Source: Macrostomum hystrix
Lineage: Eukaryota; Platyhelminthes; Macrostomidae
DNA: 64,000 nt
Reading direction: 5' to 3'
Assembly (NCBI GenBank): GCA_950097015.1
Contig: CATNEN010000039.1
Location: 6,774,501-6,838,500, forward strand
Made by a program: the position numbers and the translations under genes. Below, piece by piece: positions 36,701-49,208 of this stretch. The notes below the pieces were generated by a model. That model did no database searches, was not told the DNA's origin, and was given only the letters and a program-made list of their open reading frames with translations. Positions within the stretch are counted from its first letter, which is position 1. Each line of letters opens with the position of its first letter.

Positions 36701-39700
36701 GGGAAATACTGAAGCAATCGATAGGGTCTGATTAGGGAAATACTGAAGCAATCGATAGAGTCTGATTAGGGAAATACTGAAGCAATCGATAAGGTCTGAT
36801 TAGGGAAATACTGAAGCAATCGATAGAGTCTGATTAGTGAAATACTGTAGCAATCGATAGAGTCTGATTAGGGAAATACTGAAGCAATCGATAGAGTCTG
36901 ATTAGTGAAATACTGTAGCAATCGATAGAGTCTGATTAGTGAAATACTAAAGCAATCGATAGAGTCTGATTAGGGAAATGCTGAAGCAATCGATAGAGTC
37001 TGATTAGTGAAATACTAAAGCAATCGATAGAGTCTGATTAGGGAAATACTGAAGCAATCGATAGAGTCTGATTAGGGAAATGCTGAAGCAATCGATAGGG
37101 TCTGATTAGGGAAATACTAAAGCAATCGATAGAGTCTGATTAGGGAAATGCTGAAGCAATCGATAGGGTCTGATTAGTGAAATGCTGAAGCAATCGATAG
37201 AGTCTGATTAGGGAAATACTGAAGCAATCGATAGAGTCTGATTAGTGAAATACTAAAGCAATCGATAGAGTTTGATTAGGGAAATACTAAAGCAATCGAT
37301 AGAGTCTGATTAGGGAAATGCTGAAGCAATCGATAGAGTCTGATTAGTGAAATACTAAAGCAATCGATAGAGTTTGATTAGGGAAATACTGAAGCAATCG
37401 ATAGGGTCTGATTAGGGAAATACTGAAGCAATCAATAGGGTCTGATTAGGGAAATACTGTAGCAATCGATAGGGTCTGATTAGGGAAATACTGAAGCAAT
37501 CGATAGAGTTTGATTAGGGAAATACTGAAGCAATCGATAGAGTCTGATTAGGGAAATACTATAGCAATCGATAGGGCCAGATTAGGGAAATACTGTAGCA
37601 ATCGATAGAGTCTGATTAGGGAAATACTGAAGCAATCGATAGGGCCTGATTAGGGAAATACTGTAGCAATCGATAGAGTCTGATTAGGGAAATACTGAAG
37701 CAATCGATAGGGTCTGATTAGGGAAATACTGAAGCAATCGATAGAGTCTGATTAGGGAAATACTAAAGCAATCGATAGAGTCTGATTAGGGAAATACTGA
37801 AGCATCTGATGGGATCTGATTAGGGAAATACTGAAGCAATCGATAAGGTCTGATTAGGGAAATACTGAAGCCATCGATAGAGTCTGATTAGTGAAATACT
37901 GTAGCAATCGATAGAGTCTGATTAGGGAAATACTGAAGCAATCGATAGGGTCTGATTAGGGAAATACTAAAGCAATCGATAGAGTCTGATTAGGGAAATG
38001 CTGAAGCAATCGATAGAGTCTGATTAGTGAAATACTAAAGCAATCGATAGAGTCTGATTAGGGAAATGCTGAAGCAATCGATAGAGTCTGATTAGGGAAA
38101 TGCTGAAGCAATCGATAGAGTCTGATTAGTGAAATACTAAAGCAATCGATAGAGTCTGATTAGGGAAATACTGTAGCAATCGATAGAGTCTGATTAGGGA
38201 AATGCTGAAGCAATCGATAGGGTCTGATTAGGGAAATACTAAAGCAATCGATAGAGTCTGATTAGGGAAATGCTGAAGCAATCGATAGGGTCTGATTAGT
38301 GAAATGCTGAAGCAATCGATAGAGTCTGATTAGGGAAATACTGAAGCAATCGATAGAGTCTGATTAGTGAAATACTAAAGCAATCGATAGAGTCTGATTA
38401 GGGAAATACTGAAGCAATCGATAGAGTCTGATTAGGGAAATGCTGAAGCAATCGATAGGGTCTGATTAGGGAAATACTAAAGCAATCGATAGAGTCTGAT
38501 TAGGGAAATGCTGAAGCAATCGATAGGGTCTGATTAGTGAAATGCTGAAGCAATCGATAGAGTCTGATTAGGGAAATACTGAAGCAATCGATAGAGTCTG
38601 ATTAGTGAAATACTAAAGCAATCGATAGAGTTTGATTAGGGAAATACTAAAGCAATCGATAGAGTCTGATTAGGGAAATGCTGAAGCAATCGATAGAGTC
38701 TGATTAGTGAAATACTAAAGCAATCGATAGAGTTTGATTAGGGAAATACTAAAGCAATCGATAGAGTTTGATTAGGGAAATACTGAAGCAATCGATAGAG
38801 TCTGATTAGTGAAATACTGAAGCAATCGATAGAGTTTGATTAGGGAAATACTGAAGCAATCGATAGAGTTTGACTAGGGAAATACTGAAGCAATCGATAG
38901 GGCCTGATTAGGGAAATACTGTAGCAATCGATAGGGTCTGATTAGTGAAATGCTGAAGCAATCGATAGAGTCTGATTAGGGAAATACTGAAGCAATCGAT
39001 AGAGTCTGATTAGTGAAATACTAAAGCAATCGATAGAGTTTGATTAGGGAAATACTAAAGCAATCGATAGAGACTGATTAGGGAAATGCTGAAGCAATCG
39101 ATAGAGTCTGATTAGTGAAATACTAAAGCAATCGATAGAGTTTGATTAGGGAAATACTGAAGCAATCGATAGGGTCTGATTAGGGAAATACTGAAGCAAT
39201 CAATTGGGTCTGATTAGGGAAATACTGTAGCAATCGATAGGGTCTGATTAGGGAAATACTGAAGCAATCGATAGAGTTTGATTAGGGAAATACTGAAGCA
39301 ATCGATAGAGTCTGATTAGGGAAATACTGTAGCAATCGATAGGGCCTGATTAGGGAAATACTAAAGCATCTGATGGGATCTGAATGGGGAAATAATGAAG
39401 CATCCGTTAGGATCTGAATGGGGAAATAATGAAGCATCCGTTAGGATCTGAATGGGGAAATAATGAAGCATCCGTTAGGATCTGAATGGGGAAATAATGA
39501 AGCATCTGATGGGATCTGATTAGGGAAATACTGAAGCAATCGATAGAGTCTGATTAGGGAAATACTGAAGCATCTGATGGGATCTGATTAGGGAAATACT
39601 GAAGCATCTGATGGGATCTGATTAGGGAAATACTGAAGCAATCGATAGGGTCTGATTAGGGAAATACTGAAGCAATCGATAGAGTCTGATTAGGGAAATA

Positions 39701-42700
39701 CTGAAGCAATCGATAAGGTCTGATTAGGGAAATACTGAAGCAATCGATAGAGTCTGATTAGTGAAATACTGTAGCAATCGATAGAGTCTGATTAGGGAAA
39801 TACTGAAGCAATCGATAGAGTCTGATTAGTGAAATACTGTAGCAATCGATAGAGTCTGATTAGTGAAATACTAAAGCAATCGATAGAGTCTGATTAGGGA
39901 AATGCTGAAGCAATCGATAGAGTCTGATTAGTGAAATACTAAAGCAATCGATAGAGTCTGATTAGGGAAATACTGAAGCAATCGATAGAGTCTGATTAGG
40001 GAAATGCTGAAGCAATCGATAGGGTCTGATTAGGGAAATACTAAAGCAATCGATAGAGTCTGATTAGGGAAATGCTGAAGCAATCGATAGGGTCTGATTA
40101 GTGAAATGCTGAAGCAATCGATAGAGTCTGATTAGGGAAATACTGAAGCAATCGATAGAGTCTGATTAGTGAAATACTAAAGCAATCGATAGAGTCTGAT
40201 TAGGGAAATACTGAAGCAATCGATAGAGTCTGATTAGGGAAATGCTGAAGCAATCGATAGGGTCTGATTAGGGAAATACTAAAGCAATCGATAGAGTCTG
40301 ATTAGGGAAATGCTGAAGCAATCGATAGGGTCTGATTAGTGAAATGCTGAAGCAATCGATAGAGTCTGATTAGGGAAATACTGAAGCAATCGATAGAGTC
40401 TGATTAGTGAAATACTAAAGCAATCGATAGAGTTTGATTAGGGAAATACTAAAGCAATCGATAGAGTCTGATTAGGGAAATGCTGAAGCAATCGATAGAG
40501 TCTGATTAGTGAAATACTAAAGCAATCGATAGAGTTTGATTAGGGAAATACTAAAGCAATCGATAGAGTTTGATTAGGGAAATACTGAAGCAATCGATAG
40601 AGTCTGATTAGTGAAATACTGAAGCAATCGATAGAGTTTGATTAGGGAAATACTGAAGCAATCGATAGAGTCTGATTAGTGAAATACTAAAGCAATCGAT
40701 AGAGTTTGATTAGGGAAATACTGAAGCAATCGATAGAGTTTGACTAGGGAAATACTGAAGCAATCGATAGGGCCTGATTAGGGAAATACTGTAGCAATCG
40801 ATAGGGTCTGATTAGTGAAATGCTGAAGCAATCGATAGAGTCTGATTAGGGAAATGCTGAAGCAATCGATAGAGTCTGATTAGTGAAATACTAAAGCAAT
40901 CGATAGAGTTTGATTAGGGAAATACTGAAGCAATCGATAGGGTCTGATTAGGGAAATACTGAAGCAATCAATAGGGTCTGATTAGGGAAATACTGTAGCA
41001 ATCGATAGGGTCTGATTAGGGAAATACTGAAGCAATCGATAGAGTTTGATTAGGGAAATACTGAAGCAATCGATAGAGTCTGATTAGGGAAATACTGTAG
41101 CAATCGATAGGGCCTGATTAGGGAAATACTAAAGCATCTGATGGGATCTGAATGGGGAAATAATGAAGCATCCGTTAGGATCTGAATGGGGAAATAATGA
41201 AGCATCCGTTAGGATCTGAATGGGGAAATAATGAAGCATCCGTTAGGATCTGAATGGGGAAATAATGAAGCATCTGATGGGATCTGATTAGGGAAATACT
41301 GAAGCAATCGATAGAGTCTGATTAGGGAAATACTGAAGCATCTGATGGGATCTGATTAGGGAAATACTGAAGCATCTGATGGGATCTGATTAGGGAAATA
41401 CTGAAGCAATCGATAGGGTCTGATTAGGGAAATACTGAAGCAATCGATAGAGTCTGATTAGGGAAATACTGAAGCAATCGATAAGGTCTGATTAGGGAAA
41501 TACTGAAGCAATCGATAGAGTCTGATTAGTGAAATACTGTAGCAATCGATAGAGTCTGATTAGGGAAATACTGAAGCAATCGATAGAGTCTGATTAGTGA
41601 AATACTGTAGCAATCGATAGAGTCTGATTAGTGAAATACTAAAGCAATCGATAGAGTCTGATTAGGGAAATGCTGAAGCAATCGATAGAGTCTGATTAGT
41701 GAAATACTAAAGCAATCGATAGAGTCTGATTAGGGAAATACTGAAGCAATCGATAGAGTCTGATTAGGGAAATGCTGAAGCAATCGATAGGGTCTGATTA
41801 GGGAAATACTAAAGCAATCTATAGAGTCTGATTAGGGAAATGCTGAAGCAATCGATAGGGTCTGATTAGTGAAATGCTGAAGCAATCGATAGAGTCTGAT
41901 TAGGGAAATACTGAAGCAATCGATAGAGTCTGATTAGTGAAATACTAAAGCAATCGATAGAGTTTGATTAGGGAAATACTAAAGCAATCGATAGAGTCTG
42001 ATTGGGGAAATGCTGAAGCAATCGATAGAGTCTGATTAGTGAAATACTAAAGCAATCGATAGAGTTTGATTAGGGAAATACTAAAGCAATCGATAGAGTT
42101 TGATTAGGGAAATACTGAAGCAATCGATAGAGTCTGATTAGTGAAATACTGAAGCAATCGATAGAGTTTGATTAGGGAAATACTGAAGCAATCGATAGAG
42201 TTTGATTAGGGAAATACTAAAGCAATCGATAGAGTTTGATTAGGGAAATACTGAAGCAATCGATAGAGTCTGATTAGTGAAATACTGAAGCAATCGATAG
42301 AGTTTGATTAGGGAAATACTGAAGCAATCGATAGAGTTTGATTAGGGAAATACTGAAGCAATCGATAGGGCCTGATTAGGGAAATACTGTAGCAATCGAT
42401 AGAGTCTGATTAGGGAAATACTGAAGCAATCGATAGAGTCTGATTAGGGAAATACTGAAGCAATCGATAGAGTCTGATTAGTGAAATACTAAAGCAATCG
42501 ATAGAGTTTGATTAGGGAAATACTAAAGCAATCGATAGAGTCTGATTAGGGAAATGCTGAAGCAATCGATAGAGTCTGATTAGTGAAATACTAAAGCAAT
42601 CGATAGAGTTTGATTAGGGAAATACTGAAGCAATCGATAGGGTCTGATTAGTGAAATGCTGAAGCAATCGATAGAGTCTGATTAGGGAAATACTGAAGCA

Positions 42701-45350
42701 ATCGATAGAGTCTGATTAGTGAAATACTAAAGCAATCGATAGAGTTTGATTAGGGAAATACTAAAGCAATCGATAGAGTCTGATTAGGGAAATGCTGAAG
42801 CAATCGATAGAGTCTGATTAGTGAAATACTAAAGCAATCGATAGAGTTTGATTAGGGAAATACTAAAGCAATCGATAGAGTTTGATTAGGGAAATACTGA
42901 AGCAATCGATAGAGTCTGATTAGTGAAATACTGAAGCAATGGATAGGGCCTGATTAGGGAAATACTGAAGCAATCGATAGAGTTTGATTAGGGAAATACT
43001 AAAGCAATCGATAGAGTTTGATTAGGGAAATACTGAAGCAATCGATAGAGTCTGATTAGTGAAATACTGAAGCAATCGATAGAGTTTGATTAGGGAAATA
43101 CTGAAGCAATCGATAGAGTTTGATTAGGGAAATACTGAAGCAATCGATAGGGCCTGATTAGGGAAATACTGTAGCAATCGATAGAGTCTGATTAGGGAAA
43201 TACTGAAGCAATCGATAGAGTCTGATTAGGGAAATACTGAAGCAATCGATAGAGTCTGATTAGTGAAATACTAAAGCAATCGATAGAGTTTGATTAGGGA
43301 AATACTAAAGCAATCGATAGAGTCTGATTAGGGAAATGCTGAAGCAATCGATAGAGTCTGATTAGTGAAATACTAAAGCAATCGATAGAGTTTGATTAGG
43401 GAAATACTGAAGCAATCGATAGGGTCTGATTAGTGAAATGCTGAAGCAATCGATAGAGTCTGATTAGGGAAATACTGAAGCAATCGATAGAGTCTGATTA
43501 GTGAAATACTAAAGCAATCGATAGAGTTTGATTAGGGAAATACTAAAGCAATCGATAGAGTCTGATTAGGGAAATGCTGAAGCAATCGATAGAGTCTGAT
43601 TAGTGAAATACTAAAGCAATCGATAGAGTTTGATTAGGGAAATACTAAAGCAATCGATAGAGTTTGATTAGGGAAATACTGAAGCAATCGATAGAGTCTG
43701 ATTAGTGAAATACTGAAGCAATCGATAGAGTTTGATTAGGGAAATACTGAAGCAATCGATAGAGTTTGACTAGGGAAATACTGAAGCAATCGATAGAGTT
43801 TGATTAGGGAAATACTAAAGCAATCGATAGAGTTTGATTAGGGAAATACTGAAGCAATCGATAGAGTCTGATTAGTGAAATACTGAAGCAATCGATAGAG
43901 TTTGATTAGGGAAATACTGAAGCAATCGATAGAGTTTGATTAGGGAAATACTGAAGCAATGGATAGGGCCTGATTAGGGAAATACTGTAGCAATCGATAG
44001 GGTCTGATTAGTGAAATGCTGAAGCAATCGATAGAGTCTGATTAGGGAAATACTGAAGCAATCGATAGAGTCTGATTAGTGAAATACTAAAGCAATCGAT
44101 AGAGTTTGATTAGGGAAATACTAAAGCAATCGATAGAGTCTGATTAGGGAAATGCTGAAGCAATCGATAGAGTCTGATTAGTGAAATACTAAAGCAATCG
44201 ATAGAGTTTGATTAGGGAAATACTGAAGCAATCGATAGGGTCTGATTAGGGAAATACTGAAGCAATCAATAGGGTCTGATTAGGGAAATACTGTAGCAAT
44301 CGATAGGGTCTGATTAGGGAAATACTGAAGCAATCGATAGAGTTTGATTAGGGAAATACTGAAGCAATCGATAGAGTCTGATTAGGGAAATACTATAGCA
44401 ATCGATAGGGCCTGATTAGGGAAATACTGTAGCAATCGATAGAGTCTGATTAGGGAAATACTGAAGCAATCGATAGGGCCTGATTAGGGAAATACTGTAG
44501 CAATCGATAGAGTCTGATTAGGGAAATACTGAAGCAATCGATAGGGTCTGATTAGGGAAATACTGAAGCAATCGATAGAGTCTGATTAGGGAAATACTGA
44601 AGCAATCGATAGGGCCTGATTAGGGAAATACTGTAGCAATCGATAGAGTCTGATTAGGGAAATACTGAAGCAATCGATAGGGTCTGATTAGGGAAATACT
44701 GAAGCAATCGATAGAGTCTGATTAGGGAAATACTGAAGCAATCGATAGGGTCTGATTAGGGAAATACTGAAGCAATCGATAGAGTCTGATTAGGGAAATA
44801 CTGAAGCAATCGATAGGGTCTGATTAGGGAAATACTGTAGCAATCGATAGAGTTTGATTAGGGAAATACTAAAGCAATCGATAGAGTCTGATTAGGGAAA
44901 TACTGAAGCAATCGATAGGGTCTGATTAGGGAAATACTGTAGCAATCGATAGAGTTTGATTAGGGAAATACTAAAGCAATCGATAGAGTCTGATTAGGGA
45001 AATACTGAAGCAATCGATAGGGTCTGATTAGGGAAATACTGTAGCAATCGATAGAGTTTGATTAGGGAAATACTAAAGCAATCGATAGAGTCTGATTAGG
45101 GAAATACTGAAGCAATCGATAGGGTCTGATTAAGGAAATACTAAAGCAATCGATAGAGTCTGATTAGGGAAATACTGTAGCAATCGATAGAGTCTGATTA
45201 GGGAAATACTAAAGCAATCGATAGAGTCTGATTAGGGAAATGCTGAAGCAATCGATAGAGTCTGATTAGTGAAATACTAAAGCAATCGATAGAGTCTGAT
45301 TAGGGAAATACTGAAGCAATCGATAGGGCCTGATTAGGGAAATACTGAAG
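27773..45350. repeat. 34-bp satellite array, 17.6 kb, ~517 units, with higher-order structure
   Basis: Continuous head-to-tail 34-bp units. Class B starts CAATCGATAG(A/G)GTCTGA and ends GGGAAATACTGAAG. Class A starts CATCTGATGG or CATCCGTTAG and ends GGGGAAATAATGAAG. The span 27773-45350 is 17,578 bp, exactly 517 x 34 by hand count. Class-A blocks recur at 29847, 33179, 36443, 39367 and 41135, spaced 3332, 3264, 2924 and 1768 bp (98, 96, 86 and 52 units), and the long intervening variant order is largely repeated. No gene is embedded. Because 34 is not a multiple of 3 and the unit contains stops, long frames are absent except over the class-A start. Confidence 0.97.
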
Positions 45351-45436
45351 CAGTGATGGCATCTGGTTACTAAAACAATATTCGGTCTGGAGGCTGTAAG
45401 AAAAAATACGGCTTCAATCTGGAAATAAACTAATAA

Positions 45437-45693
45437 CACCTGGCATAATCGAGCCAGCTGTGCAGACGACAGCACAGCTGCAGCAATTGCGTGGCAACTG
45501 GTACGACTGGTCAGTCGATGGACTGAGGACTCTACACCCGCCTTCAATTGCCCCAACTAAAGCTGGCCCTCAGCTGGATGAACTGACGCAATGCAGACTT
45601 AAGTGTCTTGCTAAAGGACACAAGCTGATTCAGAGGAGTTGGGGATCGAACCCCTGATCGTTAAGTCATGAGTCGGACGCCCAAGGACTAGGA
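45437..45693 (-). mobile_element. tRNA-derived SINE, copy D
   Basis: Same family: CCCAACTAAAGCTGGCCC, AAGTGTCTTGCTAAAGGACA, GATCGAACCCCTGATCGTTA and AAGTCATGAGTCGGACGC in the family order, on the minus strand, starting ~85 bp past the satellite end. Confidence 0.7.
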
Positions 45694-45929
45694 TAGAACA
45701 CTTTTGATAGAAAAAATTGATTAACTCTTTTTAAGCTACCAGAGCTCAAACTCATTTACTAAGAAGTAAAAGAAAAATACAGGTTTTGGTTTGTTAATGA
45801 ATAAAACACAATTATACTCTACTGCCCGCAAAATGCGACAACTGAAAATAAGAAGCGCGTCAATATATATTAAATACTTGACTAACTATAGTGAAGGTTT
45901 TTCAAGCAGATTAATTTCTTTATGCGGTC

Positions 45930-47666
45930 TTAGGTAATGCGATAATTGGCGTAGGCGCGATTCTCTTCGCACTCTTTGTGCATCTGCAACTTGGCGTGCA
46001 CCGCTTTGCCCTCGTTGTTGCTGGCGTTGACCAGCTCCTTGGCCAGGGATTGGTACAGGTGCACTTTAGTCCCGCGCACGTTGGAAGCCAAGCGAAGAAA
46101 CTTCATGGCCCGGAATTGGCTCTCGGATTCGCTCAGCGGGCAAGGCACTTTGTAGAGAAAGCCGCCGCGAAATACGTGCTTAATGATGAGCAGCGGTGCG
46201 CAGTTCTCAACCGCTTTATGGATGACGCGAATAGGATCCACCTGCGATTCATCATTTTAGGGCATTATTGATTTTCGGAATCACAAACTAAATAAATACA
46301 AAGAAGCAACACACAACAATGTGGACCAGCCAGCGCCAGCTGTGCCAGTCCATGGACTGAAGGGATGAACAAGATAGCTGGACAATATAAGTCCCTCAGT
46401 CTTAACTTAATGTTCGAACTCCAGACCTCTACATTAAAAATCCGACGCTCTAGCTTGGCATTGAACAACAACCATTCTTTAGCGAAATTACTAGTGAAAT
46501 GCAGATGAAGCACAAATGCGTAAGTTATACCAGTACTACGAGTATTGTTCCCGCTACGACTTGCTCCTCACACTTGTATTGCGAACTTTCTGCCATCTTG
46601 AGCTGATTTGGAGCCTGCTGGCTCATTATTGAGTACAATCAAGGAGAGAACAACGTAATGGGATTTTAATTTAGGGGTCAACCTGGACAAGAAATGCTCG
46701 GCTCGGATATCAATATGCAGATTATTAATCACAATTACCGTTCTCGTGCAGAAATTAAAATGACAAACTGCACACAGGTTGAGCACTTCAAAGCAGGAAT
46801 TGCTGATATGGTTGATCTGCATAAGTCCTTGCGCACCTAGCTGATGCGCAGATCAAAATTTTTATCTCCTGGACGAGAACTTTCGGTCCAGCCGTGCAGC
46901 TACTGCACGGCGCATCTGAAGGCTGCGTACGTCTGTTCAGTCCATGGACCGGAGCAAACCACATCCAACCTCAAGCACCGAAGATAATGCTGGGGTACCT
47001 ATCTTTCAGCTGGTTGAACTGAAGCAATGCAGAGTTAAGTGTCTTGCTAAAGGACACAAATTGTTCCAGTCGAGTTGGGAATCGAACCCCCGACATTCGA
47101 GTCGTGAGTCCGACGCCCTAACCAGGTTACAAACCGAAATACAGAATGATAAAGCCATTAAAAATTTCCAACAAAGCAAAGTTCACGATGAACCGTTGAG
47201 TAGGTTAGAGTAATCGCGAAAGCAGTAACAATCAACTACTCGCCTCAACAGCCGGCCTCTCCTCCGGCGAAGCGGCATTGCGCCGGCTGATCTGAATGTG
47301 CTTAATTTCTGTCATCATCTGGGTGAAGACGTCGCGCAATTTGTCTCGATAGCCTTCTCGCACCAGATGCCCCGCCAGCTTCTGTACAACAGGATCGTAG
47401 TGCGCGCTGAACAGGTCGTATTTACCGGGTGGCCTGATGGCCTTGGTTCGCCGCTCGTCAGCCTTGGGTATGTGCCTAGTGAGCAGGTGCGGATCCAGCT
47501 GGGCCTGGGTCCAATCTGGGAACGGGCCGCGTTTGCGCACCTTCTTCAATGGCGACTTGTGCCGCACTGGCTGGTTGAAGACGGCCGAGGCGGCGGCGGC
47601 TGCGGCGGTGGTGCGTGACTGGCAGCCAAGAAGACGGCTGGCGCTGCTAAGCAACAGCTGGGACAT
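45930..47666 (-). CDS. MRPS7: Mitochondrial ribosomal protein uS7m (MRPS7), 2 exons
   Basis: Small-subunit mitoribosomal protein that binds the 3' domain of 12S rRNA. Exon 1 is 47666-47244 (start at MSQLLLSSASRLLG, an Arg/Ser/Ala-rich probable mitochondrial presequence; an in-frame upstream Met at 47696 is less likely). Exon 2 is 46241-45930. Together they give 244 residues (human 242). Matching blocks are SAHYDPVVQKLAGHLVREG, HIQISRRNAASPEERPAVE, DPIRVIHKAVENCAPLL, GGFLYKVPCPLSESESQFRA and AKLQMHKECEENRAYANYR. The only donor that keeps frame with exon 2 is GAG^GCGAGT, so the intron is GC-AG rather than GT-AG. The intron holds two SINE copies. Confidence 0.92.
46312..46462 (-). mobile_element. 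Degenerate SINE copy in the MRPS7 intron
   Basis: Shares CAGTCCATGGACTGAAG and a TTCGAACTCCAGACCTCTAC-type head with the SINE family, in the right order, but is shortened and diverged. Confidence 0.4.
46885..47135 (-). mobile_element. tRNA-derived SINE, copy E
   Basis: Well preserved: GCGCATCTGAAGGCTGCGTA, CAGTCCATGGACCGGAG, AAGTGTCTTGCTAAAGGACA, GGGAATCGAACCCCCGACAT and GAGTCCGACGCCCTAACCAG. Minus orientation, in the MRPS7 intron. Confidence 0.78.
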
Positions 47667-48186
47667 TGTTGGGTTGTAATCCGGGCTAAGCTGCAACTTA
47701 GTGTTTAATTTTAGACTTTGTAATTGATAGACTTAACACTATATACAATCGAAATTTAGAGCATAAAAACTTAACACGGGAAAATTCATAAATAAAACGA
47801 GGTCCCATTTTAGCATTTTATAAGAATGCCTTTTGAGTCAATTCTGCCATTAATTGTACTTATCCTACGCATGTATTTTTTCATTAAAACTTTTAGTAAG
47901 CAACAATTGAACACGGTGTAGTCACAGGGATAAGTTAAGGCTTAAAACACAGACAGAACATTTACTTGACTGAAATTGAAATTGAATTGAAATTTATAAT
48001 TCACAGCAAAATACTACATGGGATTAGTAAGATAAGAATTCTAGCGCATATTTATATTAAACAATTAATAGCAGCAGAGAAATCAACATACAACGTAGGA
48101 CAAATCAACATAGCAGCAGACGGCATTAGGTAAAGGCGTAAAAAAGCTTTAAATCGAGACCTTACATACAGATGATGGTACTTTTA
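47667..48186. other. Non-coding spacer upstream of MRPS7
   Basis: AT-rich sequence between the MRPS7 start and the 31-bp array; presumably contains the MRPS7 promoter. No specific element recognised. Confidence 0.45.
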
Positions 48187-49203
48187 AGTTACAGAGGGGT
48201 CACAGATAGGGACAGTTAGTTACAGAGGGGTCACAGATAGGGACAGTTAGTTACAGAGGGGTCACAGTTAGGGACAGTTAGTTACAGAGGGAGTCACAGA
48301 TAGGGACAGTTAGTTACAGAGGGGTCACAGTTAGGGACAGTTAGTTACAGAGGGAGTCACAGATAGGGACAGTTAGTTACAGAGGGAGTCACAGATAGGG
48401 ACAGTTAGTTACAGAGGGAGTCACAGATAGGGACAGTTAGTTACAGAGGGAGTCACAGTTAGGGACAGTTAGTTACAGAGGGGTCACAGATAGGGACAGT
48501 TAGTTACAGAGGGAGTCACAGATAGGGACAGTTAGTTACAGAGGGGTCACAGTTAGGGACAGTTAGTTACAGAGGGGTCACAGTTAGGGACAGTTAGTTA
48601 CAGAGGGGTCACAGTTAGGGACAGTTAGTTACAGAGGGGTCACAGTTAGGGACAGTTAGTTACAGAGGGGTCACAGTTAGGGACAGTTAGTTACAGAGGG
48701 GTCACAGATAGGGACAGTTAGTTACAGAGGGGTCACAGATAGGGACAGTTAGTTACAGAGGGGTCACAGTTAGGGACAGTTAGTTACAGAGGGGTCACAG
48801 ATAGGGACAGTTAGTTACAGAGGGGTCACAGTTAGGGACAGTTAGTTACAGAGGGGTCACAGTTAGGGACAGTTAGTTACAGAGGGGTCACAGTTAGGGA
48901 CAGTTAGTTACAGAGGGGTCACAGATAGGGACAGTTAGTTACAGAGGGGTCACAGTTAGGGACAGTTAGTTACAGAGGGGTCACAGTTAGGGACAGTTAG
49001 TTACAGAGGGGTCACAGTTAGGGACAGTTAGTTACAGAGGGAGTCACAGATAGGGACAGTTAGTTACAGAGGGGTCACAGTTAGGGACAGTTAGTTACAG
49101 AGGGGTCACAGTTAGGGACAGTTAGTTACAGAGGGGTCACAGTTAGGGACAGTTAGTTACAGAGGGGTCACAGTTAGGGACAGTTAGTTACAGAGGGGTC
49201 ACA
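48187..49203. repeat. 31/32-bp minisatellite abutting the MED8 stop codon
   Basis: About 33 copies of a unit containing TTACAGAGGGGTCACAGTTA and GGGACAGTTAG; some copies have GGGAGTCAC (32 bp) or CAGATAGGG. On the minus strand the array starts 5 bp after the MED8 stop codon, so it would form the MED8 3' UTR unless polyadenylation is immediate. Confidence 0.94.
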
Positions 49204-49208
49204 TGAGC

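Noticed and set aside
27773-45350. CRISPR array
   Set aside because: Units are contiguous without unique spacers, in animal DNA with split genes; it is a satellite.
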